DNA of 64,000 bases from Victivallales bacterium (GTDB taxonomy: Bacteria; Verrucomicrobiota; Lentisphaeria; Oligosphaerales; Oligosphaeraceae). Below the pieces are notes generated by a model that worked only from the letters and a program-made list of their open reading frames with translations, made no database searches and was not told the DNA's origin. The stretch spans positions 1-64,000 of the forward strand of contig JAFXUD010000010.1 in NCBI GenBank assembly GCA_017535315.1, given 5' to 3'. Positions 46,555 through 55,095 of the stretch are shown one piece after another. Within the stretch, counting starts at the first letter, position 1, and each line of letters opens with the position of its first letter. The position numbers were made by a program, and so were the translations under genes.

Positions 46555-47367
46555 ATGGTTGATTATGGCTTGAAGCATCGGGTGGCACTGATTACGGGGG
46601 CGAATAACCCGCAGGGAATTGGAGCAACGACGGCGCTTGCCTTTGCCCGCGAGGGTGCAAAGGTGGCTTTGGTATATAAGAAAGTGCCTAGGGCGTTTGA
46701 TAAGAATAAGACTGGCAAAAACGGGAAAGACCGATATTACGAGGCGAATGCAGGAAATGCCGATATTGTGGCGGCAAGACTCAAGGAGCTGAAAGCCGAG
46801 CATCTGATTTTGGAAAGCGACATTGCCGATGAAAAGGCTGTAGAGGAAATCTATTCGGCTGTTATTGAACATTACGGAAGAGTTGACATTTTGGTGAATA
46901 ATGCGGCGACAGACGATGAAAATGGTTTGGACACAATAGAAACAATCACCAAAAATGTCATTGACGATACCTTCGCTGTCAATGTTCGCGGAAGCATCTT
47001 GATGATGAGGGAAATGATTAGGCATCGTGGTGATTATGGACGGATTATCAATATTTCCACTGATGCCTCCCAAATCTTTGCAGGCCAGATTACATACGGA
47101 GCAAGCAAAGCGACTTTGGAGGCACTGACACGCAGCATTGCCCTTGAAGTGGCAAAGTATGGAATCACTGTGAATTGCGTTGCACCAGGACCGACCCAAA
47201 CAGGCTGGATTGATGCTGATCTGGAGAAAGCCGTCATTCCGTTAATCCCCATGGGAAAGCTCATTCAACCAGAAGACATAGCAGAGACGATTCTGTTCTT
47301 GGCAAGCGAACAGGCAAGAATGCTCACGGGGCAAGTCATAAAAGTGTCTGGCGGACATGCCCTCTAA
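46555..47367 (+). CDS. SDR-family oxidoreductase
   Basis: 270 residues. The Rossmann signature is TGANNPQGIGATTALAFA, followed by NNAATDDEN and the active-site YGASKATLEALTRSIAL (Tyr and Lys). GPTQTGWID and IAETILFLASEQARMLTGQ complete the family pattern (FabG-like). The substrate is unknown. Strong Shine-Dalgarno (aggaga). By eye the gene is less GC-rich than its neighbours. It precedes the acetyltransferase/nucleotidyltransferase operon by 42 bp and could belong to it. Confidence 0.88.
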   Translation: MVDYGLKHRVALITGANNPQGIGATTALAFAREGAKVALVYKKVPRAFDKNKTGKNGKDRYYEANAGNADIVAARLKELKAEHLILESDIADEKAVEEIYSAVIEHYGRVDILVNNAATDDENGLDTIETITKNVIDDTFAVNVRGSILMMREMIRHRGDYGRIINISTDASQIFAGQITYGASKATLEALTRSIALEVAKYGITVNCVAPGPTQTGWIDADLEKAVIPLIPMGKLIQPEDIAETILFLASEQARMLTGQVIKVSGGHAL

Positions 47368-47409
47368 GTTCCTTATTAAAAAACTGTAACCCAAAAATAC
47401 AAAGGAATC

Positions 47410-48444
47410 ATGAGGATAACCGAGTTTTTTGAATCCAACGAAGCCACGCGCGAACTGCTGCTCCAGGCTCTACGTCAGTGCGACTGGGACGCCGCAAACT
47501 TCCTTTTGCGTCTGCTGGAAGAAGGAACGTTTGCAGAAACCCTCGGCGGAAAAGGACGGCTCTTCTTCCTGCTGGATGGAGATGTTGTCGTCTCCTTTCT
47601 GACGCTGACCATGCAAGACTGCATTGCCGCGCCTGACATGACGCCGTGGATTGGATTTGTCTTCACATTCCCCGAATACCGTGGCCGTGGCAACATTGGA
47701 ATCCTGCTCGACCACGCGCGGAAATGCGCGGCTTCAGACGGTGCGCCTTTTGTCTTCCTTGCCACGAACCATATTGGCCTGTACGAGAAGTATGGCTTCA
47801 TCTATTGGGGAAACCGCAAGGACATCCACGGCGAGGACAGCCGCATCTATGTCGCACCCGCTGCTGATATCATGCTGTTTGCGGAAACGATGCAGGAGAG
47901 AGCGCACGAAGTCATTCGCCAAAGCGGAATTCGGGAGGCGTGGAAAGAAATTGGCGCGAAGGTCAACCAGGTCGGCTCGTTGGCGACAGGGCTTCTGATG
48001 AAGCACCGTGACATCGACTTCCACATCTATACCGACACGCTGGATGTTGCAGAGAGTTTCAAGGTGATTTCGCAAATCTGTGTCAACCCGAATGTCACTA
48101 GGCTGAAATACCGCAATCTTGCCGCGACGGACGAGGCATGTCTGGAATGGCATGTCTGGTACAATCTCGACGGCGAAGAGTGGCAGATCGACATGATACA
48201 GATTCTGCTGGGTTCACAGTTCGATGGCTATTTCGAGCACGTCACCGAGCGCATCAAGGCAGTCTTGACACCCGAAAGCCGTCGCACGATTCTTGAACTG
48301 AAATATCTCACGCCTGCGGAGGAGCACATTGCGGGCATCGAATATTACCAGGCGGTGATTGCTGACGGCGTCAGGACTTACGCCCAGTTTACCGCTTGGC
48401 GGAAGGAACATCCAATGACTGGAATCAACCAGTGGTGCCCATGA
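47410..48444 (+). CDS. GNAT acetyltransferase fused to a nucleotidyltransferase-like domain
   Basis: 344 residues. The N-terminal half (about 1-155) is a GNAT fold with FTFPEYRGRGNIGILLDHA (acetyl-CoA loop) and LYEKYGFIYWG. The C-terminal half (about 165-344) has VGSLATGLLMKHRDIDFHIY, a G-S with D-x-D pattern of the nucleotidyltransferase superfamily, plus WQIDMIQI. Such folds occur in drug-modifying adenylyltransferases, but the target here is unknown. Good Shine-Dalgarno (aaagga). The TGA overlaps the ATG of the next gene (ATGA), so translation is coupled. Confidence 0.75.
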   Translation: MRITEFFESNEATRELLLQALRQCDWDAANFLLRLLEEGTFAETLGGKGRLFFLLDGDVVVSFLTLTMQDCIAAPDMTPWIGFVFTFPEYRGRGNIGILLDHARKCAASDGAPFVFLATNHIGLYEKYGFIYWGNRKDIHGEDSRIYVAPAADIMLFAETMQERAHEVIRQSGIREAWKEIGAKVNQVGSLATGLLMKHRDIDFHIYTDTLDVAESFKVISQICVNPNVTRLKYRNLAATDEACLEWHVWYNLDGEEWQIDMIQILLGSQFDGYFEHVTERIKAVLTPESRRTILELKYLTPAEEHIAGIEYYQAVIADGVRTYAQFTAWRKEHPMTGINQWCP

Positions 48445-48959
48445 GCAATAGCTATATTGATATGACATTCTCAAATATGAAGATAGTAACGGCAAGACTC
48501 CTGCTTTATCCCATCAGCGATGAGGATATGCAACTGTTGATTAAGCAAGAGAGGAATGCCGACCTGAAGCAGGCCTATTCGGAAATGCTCCAGGGCTGCT
48601 TCGATGAGCCTGAAAAGAGGATTTGGCACATCCTGTGGTTCATTGAACTGAAGAGCAAAAAGGGAACAGTTGTCGGTGACTTGTCCTTCAAGGGACTTGA
48701 CGCAAACGGTATGGTCGAACTCGGATACGGTCTGCGCGAGGGCTATTGCGGGAACGGCTATATGACCGAGGCGGTCAAGGCAATAACCGAATGGGCGGTT
48801 TCCCAAAAGGGCGTGAGCAGTGTCGAGGCGGAAACCTCCCCTGAAAACACGGCTTCACAGCGGGTGCTTACCAAGGCAGGTTTCATTCCCACGGGGGAAA
48901 ATGGCGAGGAAGGACCAAGATTTAGGTACGAAAAATCATGTGCACAAGCATTGTCGTAA
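48441..48959 (+). CDS. GNAT N-acetyltransferase
   Basis: 172 residues of the RimJ/RimL-like GNAT type: TARLLLYPISDEDMQLLI, VELGYGLREGYCGNGYMTEA (acetyl-CoA loop) and ENTASQRVLTKAGF. The substrate could be a protein N terminus or a small amine. The ATG at 48441 overlaps the preceding TGA and is preferred over an in-frame start 45 bp earlier. The 3' end overlaps the next gene by 22 bp. Confidence 0.85.
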   Translation: MSNSYIDMTFSNMKIVTARLLLYPISDEDMQLLIKQERNADLKQAYSEMLQGCFDEPEKRIWHILWFIELKSKKGTVVGDLSFKGLDANGMVELGYGLREGYCGNGYMTEAVKAITEWAVSQKGVSSVEAETSPENTASQRVLTKAGFIPTGENGEEGPRFRYEKSCAQALS

Positions 48960-49642
48960 ACAAGAAAAAGGCCATCATCGGATGGAATCTTGACATTCTG
49001 GACTTCGCATGGCGTGTGCGACCAGCATCTGACGGCGTTTTCATCGAAATCGACGACCCGAAGGAAGGATGGCTTCCGCTATTCGGTGCGAACAGCAGGG
49101 GCGACTTCGTGGGAATGCCTACCTGCTGGCCATTTGACGAGCGAAGCAATCCCGCAGGCGACGGCGAAAACATCATCATGCTGAACATAGACCTCCTGAT
49201 CCAGAGGAAGACCTTGCAGGAGATTCGCGCAATCGCAGACAAAAGGCCAGTGTTCAGCGTTCCAGGCGTCACCTTCATGTCTGCATTGTCGGATGCGGAT
49301 GGAAATGTGCTTCACATCGTCCCTGGTCAGGGTTGCCTGTACTACAAGAAGCCCGAATACAAGATATTGACCAACTTCTCGCCATTCAAACAGGATTCGG
49401 AGAAGCATCCGTGGATGGGCTGGGACAGATATCAGAAGGCAGAAGAAATGCTGCAAAATGCATTGGACGCCTTTGATGTCGAAGACTGCTTCGCAATTCT
49501 GCGGGCGGTGTCGCAGGAGGTCTGTCCCACCGTCGTCTCCATGGTGTATGATGTTCAGAAAAGGACGGTGTATTGGTGCGAAAACCGATGTTGGGACGCA
49601 ATTAAGACTACAAAACTGAAGACAGCAGACAATCCTGTCTAA
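48938..49642 (+). CDS. Choloylglycine hydrolase/C45-like Ntn amidohydrolase
   Basis: 234 residues starting MCTSIVVNKKKAIIGWNLD. Cys2 becomes the N-terminal nucleophile after Met removal, as in bile-salt hydrolase, penicillin V acylase and C45 acyltransferases; ALSDADGNVLHIVPGQG and NILTNFSPF-like sequence fit the Ntn fold. The protein is shorter than most bile-salt hydrolases (about 315-330), so it may be a distinct branch acting on another amide. It overlaps the upstream acetyltransferase gene, suggesting a joint modify-and-cleave function. Confidence 0.7.
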   Translation: MCTSIVVNKKKAIIGWNLDILDFAWRVRPASDGVFIEIDDPKEGWLPLFGANSRGDFVGMPTCWPFDERSNPAGDGENIIMLNIDLLIQRKTLQEIRAIADKRPVFSVPGVTFMSALSDADGNVLHIVPGQGCLYYKKPEYKILTNFSPFKQDSEKHPWMGWDRYQKAEEMLQNALDAFDVEDCFAILRAVSQEVCPTVVSMVYDVQKRTVYWCENRCWDAIKTTKLKTADNPV

Positions 49643-49651
49643 GGAGTGCGT

Positions 49652-50206
49652 CTATTCTGGTTTCTTTTCCAGTTTTTCTTCAGTATAAGGAGAAAACCCA
49701 AGTTCCTCCTGCAATACGATTGCCAATGGAATTCCGAACACAATGGGGAACACGGATGTATTGCCTAGTACACTGTAAGCAAACAACTTTGCATTCACCT
49801 CTGGATAGGCATAGGCGACGGCTGGCGTGATAATGGATGCCTCCAGAATCGCGCCCAGAACAATGACCAGCGTGTGAAAGAGCAAGTCTGGAATTGTCCT
49901 TAAGGCGAAAGGATGCTTTCCGAAGCGTTTCCAAAGGTACCAGATCATGAAGGGGCCAAGGAAATTAGCCGAAAAGCCAGCAAGAGAAGACCAGCGTAGC
50001 GCATCGTCGATGATGTCGGCAATTAAGTTCCCGAAGGCACAGACAACACAACCCAATGGACCATAGAATACCCCGTATATCGAAGCCAGTGCGCAAACGG
50101 GGCGTACATCCGAAAAGCCAGGGATCAGGTTCATTGCTTTGAAAGGAATTGCAACGACCAGATAAACGAATAACAGCAAGAAAAAACGAATAATTAGACG
50201 CTTCAT
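49652..50206 (-). CDS. ECF transporter S component-like membrane protein
   Basis: 184 residues with five or six membrane helices. NLIPGFSDVRPVCALASIYGVFYGPLGC and FGNLIADIIDDAL resemble the substrate-binding (S) subunits of ECF vitamin transporters, including QueT-like ones. The ligand is unknown and no ECF ATPase is nearby. Its start overlaps the stop of the DMT transporter by 4 bp (ATGA type), so the two are coupled. C-terminal tail is charged and cytosolic. Confidence 0.65.
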   Translation of the reverse strand: MKRLIIRFFLLLFVYLVVAIPFKAMNLIPGFSDVRPVCALASIYGVFYGPLGCVVCAFGNLIADIIDDALRWSSLAGFSANFLGPFMIWYLWKRFGKHPFALRTIPDLLFHTLVIVLGAILEASIITPAVAYAYPEVNAKLFAYSVLGNTSVFPIVFGIPLAIVLQEELGFSPYTEEKLEKKPE

Positions 50207-51156
50207 CGTTTTACCTCCTGCTTGGTGGACTCATATTCCGTGCGTTTTCCCCTGATATCCAATATTTCCATAAGATTGCCGAGAATGATAAAGGCTGCCC
50301 CTAGAAGGACGGAGGGCGTCAAATCAACTGGCGTGATTAAACTTGCGGGGAGGAATGTTCCCCAGATTATGGAAAACACAATCTCCAAAGAATAGACGAG
50401 GGTTGCGTTCGTGGCAGTAACCCTGCTCATTGCAATCGTGTTGAATGCCTGTGCTATTGCCACTATGAAATAGGAGTAGATGGTCCATGAGGCTATCAGC
50501 GTCCGTGACATAGGCAGGCCAAAAATGAGTTTGGGATCTTCCCACAGCCAGACCACCAGAGAGATTATTCCTACGAAAAAGCCCAGAAAAATGGCGATAG
50601 CCAATGGTTCATGTTTCTTGGCCATGTCGGCGAGAACGACGATGAAAATCGCTCGCAGAAGGTTACCGCCACCCATAAGGGCAAGTCCTGGCAACTGCTC
50701 CCCCTGCAACGATTTTCCCACTGCAAGCACAATGCCCGTACCTACGCACACCACAGATAGCAAGGTTTCCAATCCGATGCGTCGCCTTAGGCTCAACAGC
50801 ACAACTGGCAACAAGACAACAACCATGCAATATGTGAATGCCCCCGATGTAATATCGAATGACTTGACTCCGCAAATGAACATCGCGTTGTACATCGCAT
50901 TCAGCAGAGCAAGGATAGCGGAGCCTGTAACCAGTGAACGCCAATTCTTGCGCAGTGCCGCCAGCATTCGCTTGAAAAAAGCAGCAAGTAGCAGCAATGA
51001 TCCCGCAAATGACGTAACACAGGTGGTCGCAAATGCAGGAGTGCCTTCAGGAATGGAGGAATAGATGACAATCTCCATGGACCAGCACATGGTCACGCAG
51101 ATAAGGCATATGTTTGCTTGAAGTCGATTCATTTTTGTTGTCATGTTATTTAACAT
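50203..51156 (-). CDS. EamA/DMT-family transporter
   Basis: 317 residues with ten predicted membrane helices in two EamA repeats. The N terminus CLICVTMCWSMEIVIYSS and the later SLEIVFSIIWGTFLPASLI are typical of drug/metabolite exporters. The exact start is uncertain because no Shine-Dalgarno is seen; Met5 or Met9 are alternatives. First gene of a two-gene minus-strand operon with the S-component-like gene. Confidence 0.85.
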   Translation of the reverse strand: MLNNMTTKMNRLQANICLICVTMCWSMEIVIYSSIPEGTPAFATTCVTSFAGSLLLLAAFFKRMLAALRKNWRSLVTGSAILALLNAMYNAMFICGVKSFDITSGAFTYCMVVVLLPVVLLSLRRRIGLETLLSVVCVGTGIVLAVGKSLQGEQLPGLALMGGGNLLRAIFIVVLADMAKKHEPLAIAIFLGFFVGIISLVVWLWEDPKLIFGLPMSRTLIASWTIYSYFIVAIAQAFNTIAMSRVTATNATLVYSLEIVFSIIWGTFLPASLITPVDLTPSVLLGAAFIILGNLMEILDIRGKRTEYESTKQEVKR

Positions 51157-51271
51157 AACAATATAAGCAATGATTCCCTATATTCCAGCTTGATTCCTTT
51201 TTTTCGATGTTTATGGATCCCCATTTCAATGCGGGATGACTGGAAAACAATCTATGGCAAAGAGGTCATAA

Positions 51272-51363
51272 GAGGTAATTTCGAGACTGAAAAACATGTG
51301 CTGGCTCTGAAGAAGCCCCGCATCCATGAGGTTTAAAACCAACGGATGCGGGGCGTTTTTGTT
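51272..51363 (+). terminator. Perfect hairpin with T tract, next to a repeat-family end
   Basis: GCCCCGCATCC (51315-51325) and GGATGCGGGGC (51344-51354) form an 11-bp stem, then GTTTTTGTTT. Just before it, GAGGTAATTTCGAGAC (51272-51287) resembles a terminus of the dispersed repeat. Both flanking genes are on the minus strand, so the plus-oriented T tract has no obvious partner transcript. Confidence 0.6.
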
Positions 51364-51374
51364 TAGCGATTCAT

Positions 51375-52001
51375 CTAGACCAGCTGGCCTGGCAGCTTCA
51401 GTTTCTCCTTTGGCGGAAAGGATTTGTCGAACTCCTCGGCTTCCTTCTCGTCCACCAGATAGCCTTGGGGTGTGGCGTATTCGCCTGTCACACCGTCAAG
51501 ATACCCAGGGATAAGTTCCTTGCAGAGGAAGAACGAATCGTCCACGCCAGCGGGGAGACCGTGGTAGCGAAGACCGAATTTCCGTGCGAAGGTGAAGCCG
51601 CTCTTGCCGTAGAAGCCAATGTTGCCCTCGAAGCAGACAGCTCCGCAGCCGAGTGCGGCGGCCTTCTCCAGCGCATAGTCGAGCAGGATTTTGCCGTAGC
51701 CTTTGCCCTGCAAGTCGGGTGCGATGCAGATAGGCCCCATCGTCATGATCGGGATGTCCCTGCCGTTGTCGGCGTGGATGGCCGTTCTCACGAAGATGTC
51801 CTGACCGATCAACCGTCCGTCCAGCTCCATGACAAAGTCCAGCTCGGGCACGAATTCCGCGTCGCCGCGCAGGCAATGCAAGACATAGTGCTCCAGGCAT
51901 CCTGGACGATAGACGTTCCAGAACGCCTCCCTGACGAGTGTCTCCACCTCGCGGTGCTCGCCAGTCTTCTCCAAACGAATCGCATAGTCATTTTTTCTCA
52001 T
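51375..52001 (-). CDS. GNAT family N-acetyltransferase
   Basis: 208 residues. IMTMGPICIAPDLQGKGYGKILLDYALE carries the acetyl-CoA loop (QGKGYG), and CFEGNIGFYGKSGF is a further family mark. The target is unknown. The ATG is preceded by a run containing aggat. No close operon partner; a 327-bp intergenic region with hairpins lies upstream. Confidence 0.85.
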   Translation of the reverse strand: MRKNDYAIRLEKTGEHREVETLVREAFWNVYRPGCLEHYVLHCLRGDAEFVPELDFVMELDGRLIGQDIFVRTAIHADNGRDIPIMTMGPICIAPDLQGKGYGKILLDYALEKAAALGCGAVCFEGNIGFYGKSGFTFARKFGLRYHGLPAGVDDSFFLCKELIPGYLDGVTGEYATPQGYLVDEKEAEEFDKSFPPKEKLKLPGQLV

Positions 52002-52056
52002 TGTTTATCCTTGAGGCAATGTTGCCTCCCTCCTGATGATTGTTGACTGCAATACA

Positions 52057-52086
52057 GGGAGGTTTGAGAACATCAGCAAACCTCCC
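52057..52086. other. Hairpin in the intergenic region before the Fe-S flavoprotein gene
   Basis: GGGAGGTTT (52057-52065) and AAACCTCCC (52078-52086) form a perfect 9-bp stem. A second stem, CCGCAGG/CCTGCGG, lies at 52149-52167. Together with the promoter below they account for the 327 bp between 52002 and 52328. Confidence 0.5.
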
Positions 52087-52139
52087 GATTAGCCGACAAT
52101 CTCCAGTGTTCTGTTCGTCTTCAAAAAGCACACTCCTTT

Positions 52140-52273
52140 AGATGTTTCCCGCAGGACCACCCTGCGGTTTATCTGTAATTTACAGCCGAAAGACGCATCT
52201 TGCCATTCAACCTGCGCAAAAAAGATTTTACCCAGTGTCATCTGATTTTAGAAAAGTGATTTGACACGATGCC
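52140..52273 (+). repeat. Duplicated regulatory cassette, copy 1
   Basis: Shares long identical runs with 54247-54390, including TGTAATTTACAGCC, CGCATCTTGCCATTCAA, CGCAAAAAAG, TGATTTTAGAAAA and ATTTGACAC in the same order and spacing. It ends in the promoter of the Fe-S flavoprotein gene. Confidence 0.8.
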
Positions 52274-52288
52274 TATCCACATTACATT
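52261..52288 (+). promoter_or_regulatory. Promoter with TGACA half-sites for the Fe-S flavoprotein gene
   Basis: TTGACA (52261-52266) and TACATT (52283-52288) are 16 bp apart. GTGTCA (52235-52240) and TGACAC (52262-52267) form an inverted pair, matching the TGACA/TGTCA sites near the TetR gene, so the same regulator may bind here. Confidence 0.55.
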
Positions 52289-52328
52289 CATCAAAAACAA
52301 CCCCATAACCAACAATAAGGAACATGCC

Positions 52329-52874
52329 ATGAAAAAAGTGCTCGTCATTTCCGCGTCGCCTCGCAAGGGCGGCAATTCCGACCTTCTCTGCGATGAGTTC
52401 GTCCGCGGCGCAACCGAGGCAGGACACGAGGTCGAAAAGATCCGTCTTGCCGAGAAGAACGTGGGCTTCTGCAAGGGCTGCTATGCCTGCCAGAAGCTGA
52501 AGAAATGCTTCCAGAACGACGATGCCAACGAACTCATCGAAAAGATGCTCTCCGCAGACGTCATCGTCCTTGCCACGCCCGTCTATTTCTATTCGATGGA
52601 CGCGCAGCTCAAGGCGCTCATCGACCGCAGCGTCTCCCGCTGGGAGGACTTCGGACGCTTCAAGGGCACGGAGTTCTGGCTGGTCATCACGGCGGGCGAC
52701 GAGAACCGCGACATGATGTCTGCCACGTTGGAGGGACTGCGCGGCTTCATGCGCGACTGCATGGAAGGCTCCATCGAGCGCGGCGTCCTCTATGGCACGG
52801 GTGCGTATGAAAAGGGATCTGTTCGCTCGCTGCCCGTCTTCAAGGAAGCCTACGAGGCGGGAAGGAAATGCTGA
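52329..52874 (+). CDS. Flavodoxin-like Fe-S flavoprotein / NADPH-dependent FMN reductase family
   Basis: 181 residues. VLVISASPRKGGNSDLLCDEF is the FMN-binding N terminus. CKGCYACQKLKKC gives CX2CX2CX5C, the compact Cys motif of iron-sulfur flavoproteins, and VIVLATPVYFYSMDAQLKALIDR is the next family mark. It probably transfers electrons between a reductant and a cytosolic partner. Start at 52329 follows AAGGA; upstream in-frame ATGs do not. It shares a duplicated promoter with the TetR operon at 54.4 kb. Confidence 0.88.
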   Translation: MKKVLVISASPRKGGNSDLLCDEFVRGATEAGHEVEKIRLAEKNVGFCKGCYACQKLKKCFQNDDANELIEKMLSADVIVLATPVYFYSMDAQLKALIDRSVSRWEDFGRFKGTEFWLVITAGDENRDMMSATLEGLRGFMRDCMEGSIERGVLYGTGAYEKGSVRSLPVFKEAYEAGRKC

Positions 52875-52941
52875 GCAAGCATAGGAGAAAAACACTCTGA
52901 AAAAGACAATTCTGGCATTTGCCTTTCCATTTGTCGTGCTT

Positions 52942-54243
52942 CTATTGTAGAAGCGCTTGGTGTTTCGCCATCGTTGTGCGCAACGTGGCGGAATCAAGCT
53001 CCTTCGGCGAGCATTTTTGCGTCACGCATAGCGCGGCGGCAAATCCAGCCGCCTGCCCTGTGATGAAACAGCCTGGAATGACACGGATGGAGGCAAAGAC
53101 GTAGCGGTCGCAACTGATGCAGCGTCCGCAGACCAGAAGATTATTGGAATGGAGGGGAATGAGCGTACGGTATGGAATGCCGTAACTTTCGCCTCGCTTG
53201 TAGCGCTCCCCACTAAAAAGGCGTTTATGTTCTTCGAGCATTTCGCGCGTCGGTTGTACGGGATGTAGGTCTGCTGGAAAGTTGTAGCGACCGATTTCAT
53301 CGGGGAATGAACGGCGGGCAAGATAATCGTCGCGGCAAAGGAGATACTCGCCGATGATTCGGCGCGTTTCGCGGACGCCCAACATGGAGCCGCTGGCGGC
53401 GATGAAGGCGTTTTCAAATCCAGCGATGTGCTTTTGGTAGAACTTCTCGTATTCCACAAGCTGGCGGCGCGCGGTCACGAGTGCCTCCGAAACGGAGCGT
53501 TCATCCATCACATCGACGTTGAAGACGTGCCCGATGTTTGCGCCTGCGAGTTGCGGCGTCAGTCTTGTCATGCCTGTATGATGCCAGTCTGGCACACTCA
53601 GCTCGCCCGATGCAAAGGCCGCCGACAATGCTTCCAGCATGTTCTCGTCATTATGGCTAAATGTCCTGCCCGCGCGGTACGCCTCCCAGTCGATTCCCGA
53701 CCAGAGGGAACATAGGGTGGGCGGCATGGTCTCCCCCGAGTCGCCTCCAACTGCATATTCACAGCCGACCGCCACTGCGAGCACCCCATCGCCGCTTGCG
53801 TCAATGAACAGTTCAGCCTCCACCGCGAAGTTCCCTGAAATAGATTGGAAGCATACGGAGCGAATCTTGGCATTTTCGCAGTCAGCGGCAAAGAAATGAC
53901 AGCCGTACAGGACTTCGACCCCCGCCTCATCAAGCATCGCATCGAAAACACGCTTGACGTGTTCTGCCTCCAATGGACCGCCTGTGCCAAGGCGTTGCAG
54001 GAAATCTTCCCCGAAGCCTTTCATAAGGATGCGCGTACCGTCGGAATACGTCATCAGGACAGGCACCCGCGCCGCCGTACATAAGCCGCCAGGAAAGGAG
54101 TTCGCATCCAGCAGAATCACCTTTCTGCCAAGACGGACCGCGCTCACCGCAGCCGCGATACCTGATGGCCCCGCGCCAATTACGCAGATTTCCGCCCTAT
54201 ATTTGACTGGAACTTCAAGTGATAAATGAATTGTGGAGGTCAT
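52942..54243 (-). CDS. FAD-dependent oxidoreductase (FAD_oxidored family)
   Basis: 433 residues. The dinucleotide fold EICVIGAGPSGIAAAVSAVRLG starts near residue 17, followed by LLDANSFPGGLCTA. The C-terminal part has LVCGRCISCDRY and RVIPGCFITGQAAGFAAALC, typical of the PF12831-type proteins common in PVC bacteria. The reaction is unknown. The start at 54243 places the FAD motif at the expected distance; ATGs up to 114 bp earlier lie in the duplicated cassette and are rejected. It diverges from the TetR gene and converges on the Fe-S flavoprotein gene. Confidence 0.8.
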   Translation of the reverse strand: MTSTIHLSLEVPVKYRAEICVIGAGPSGIAAAVSAVRLGRKVILLDANSFPGGLCTAARVPVLMTYSDGTRILMKGFGEDFLQRLGTGGPLEAEHVKRVFDAMLDEAGVEVLYGCHFFAADCENAKIRSVCFQSISGNFAVEAELFIDASGDGVLAVAVGCEYAVGGDSGETMPPTLCSLWSGIDWEAYRAGRTFSHNDENMLEALSAAFASGELSVPDWHHTGMTRLTPQLAGANIGHVFNVDVMDERSVSEALVTARRQLVEYEKFYQKHIAGFENAFIAASGSMLGVRETRRIIGEYLLCRDDYLARRSFPDEIGRYNFPADLHPVQPTREMLEEHKRLFSGERYKRGESYGIPYRTLIPLHSNNLLVCGRCISCDRYVFASIRVIPGCFITGQAAGFAAALCVTQKCSPKELDSATLRTTMAKHQALLQ

Positions 54244-54246
54244 GGG

Positions 54247-54390
54247 AAATAATGTTGTTTCCACCGCAGAACCACTCTGGGGATATTTGTAATTTACAGC
54301 CTGATTTCGCATCTTGCCATTCAAGCTCCGCAAAAAAGTTTTTTTACACAGCGTCAAGTGATTTTAGAAAATTTATTTGACACAATGTCA
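54247..54390 (+). repeat. Duplicated regulatory cassette, copy 2
   Basis: The counterpart of 52140-52273, lying between the divergent FAD oxidoreductase and TetR genes. It contains the -35 element and first operator-like site of the TetR operon. Confidence 0.8.
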
Positions 54391-54435
54391 ATAAAGGTTA
54401 TATTATAACCATTACACGATGTCAGACTGTTGACA
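54377..54435 (+). promoter_or_regulatory. Promoter and two operator-like palindromes of the TetR operon
   Basis: TTGACA (54377-54382) and TATTAT (54401-54406) are 18 bp apart. TGACA-CAA-TGTCA (54378-54390) is a perfect inverted repeat over the -35, and TGTCA-GACTGT-TGACA (54420-54435) lies after the -10. Both would suit autoregulation by the adjacent TetR protein. Confidence 0.6.
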
Positions 54436-54453
54436 CTAGCAGGAGATTCGGCC

Positions 54454-55095
54454 ATGGCCATTTCAGAGAAAACCACGACAAGCAGGCGCGAGGAGATTGT
54501 CACTGCGTGCGAAAAGCTGTACAGAACGATGTCCTTCCGTGAAATCACGCTGAAGGAGATCAGCGAGGAGACCTCCTTCTCGCGTCCGTCAATCTACAAC
54601 TACTTCGCCACGAAGGAGGAGATATTCCTTGCACTGTTTGAGAGGGAGTATGACCGCTGGAATGCGGAACTAGAGGAAATCCATAGAGGTAAACATGCGC
54701 TTTCCGTCCGTGCGCTGGCGGAGAAGCTGGCGAAATCCCTGGCGGCGCGTCCGCAGCTGCTGAAGCTGCTGTCGATGAACCTCTACGACATGGAGGCCAA
54801 CAGCCGTCTGGAATGTCTGACCCGCTTCAAACATTCCTATGGTAGGGCGTTGGAGAACATGAAACGGATTCTCCTGAAGTTCCGCCCTGAGATGACAGGA
54901 CGACAGATACGCGATTTCATCTACGCCTTCTTCCCCTTCATGTTCGGCGTCTATCCCTACACGGAGGTGACCGAGAAGCAGAAGGAGGCGATGGAACAGG
55001 CGGGCATCGACTTCGAACTGTCGTCAGCTAGGGAACTCATTTTCATTTTCATATATAATTACCTCAACAACAAACAAGGAGGAAGCGACAAATGA
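54454..55095 (+). CDS. TetR-family transcriptional regulator
   Basis: 213 residues. The N-terminal helix-turn-helix (about 10-60) includes SRREEIVTACEKLYRTMSF, LKEISEETSFSRPSIYNYF and KEEIFLALF. The C-terminal domain (PF17924-like length) would bind a ligand. It starts at the ATG 54454, 8 bp after AGGAG; an in-frame TTG upstream is in the operator. It heads the redox operon and likely represses it through the TGACA/TGTCA palindromes. Its TGA overlaps the flavin reductase ATG by 4 bp. Confidence 0.9.
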   Translation: MAISEKTTTSRREEIVTACEKLYRTMSFREITLKEISEETSFSRPSIYNYFATKEEIFLALFEREYDRWNAELEEIHRGKHALSVRALAEKLAKSLAARPQLLKLLSMNLYDMEANSRLECLTRFKHSYGRALENMKRILLKFRPEMTGRQIRDFIYAFFPFMFGVYPYTEVTEKQKEAMEQAGIDFELSSARELIFIFIYNYLNNKQGGSDK

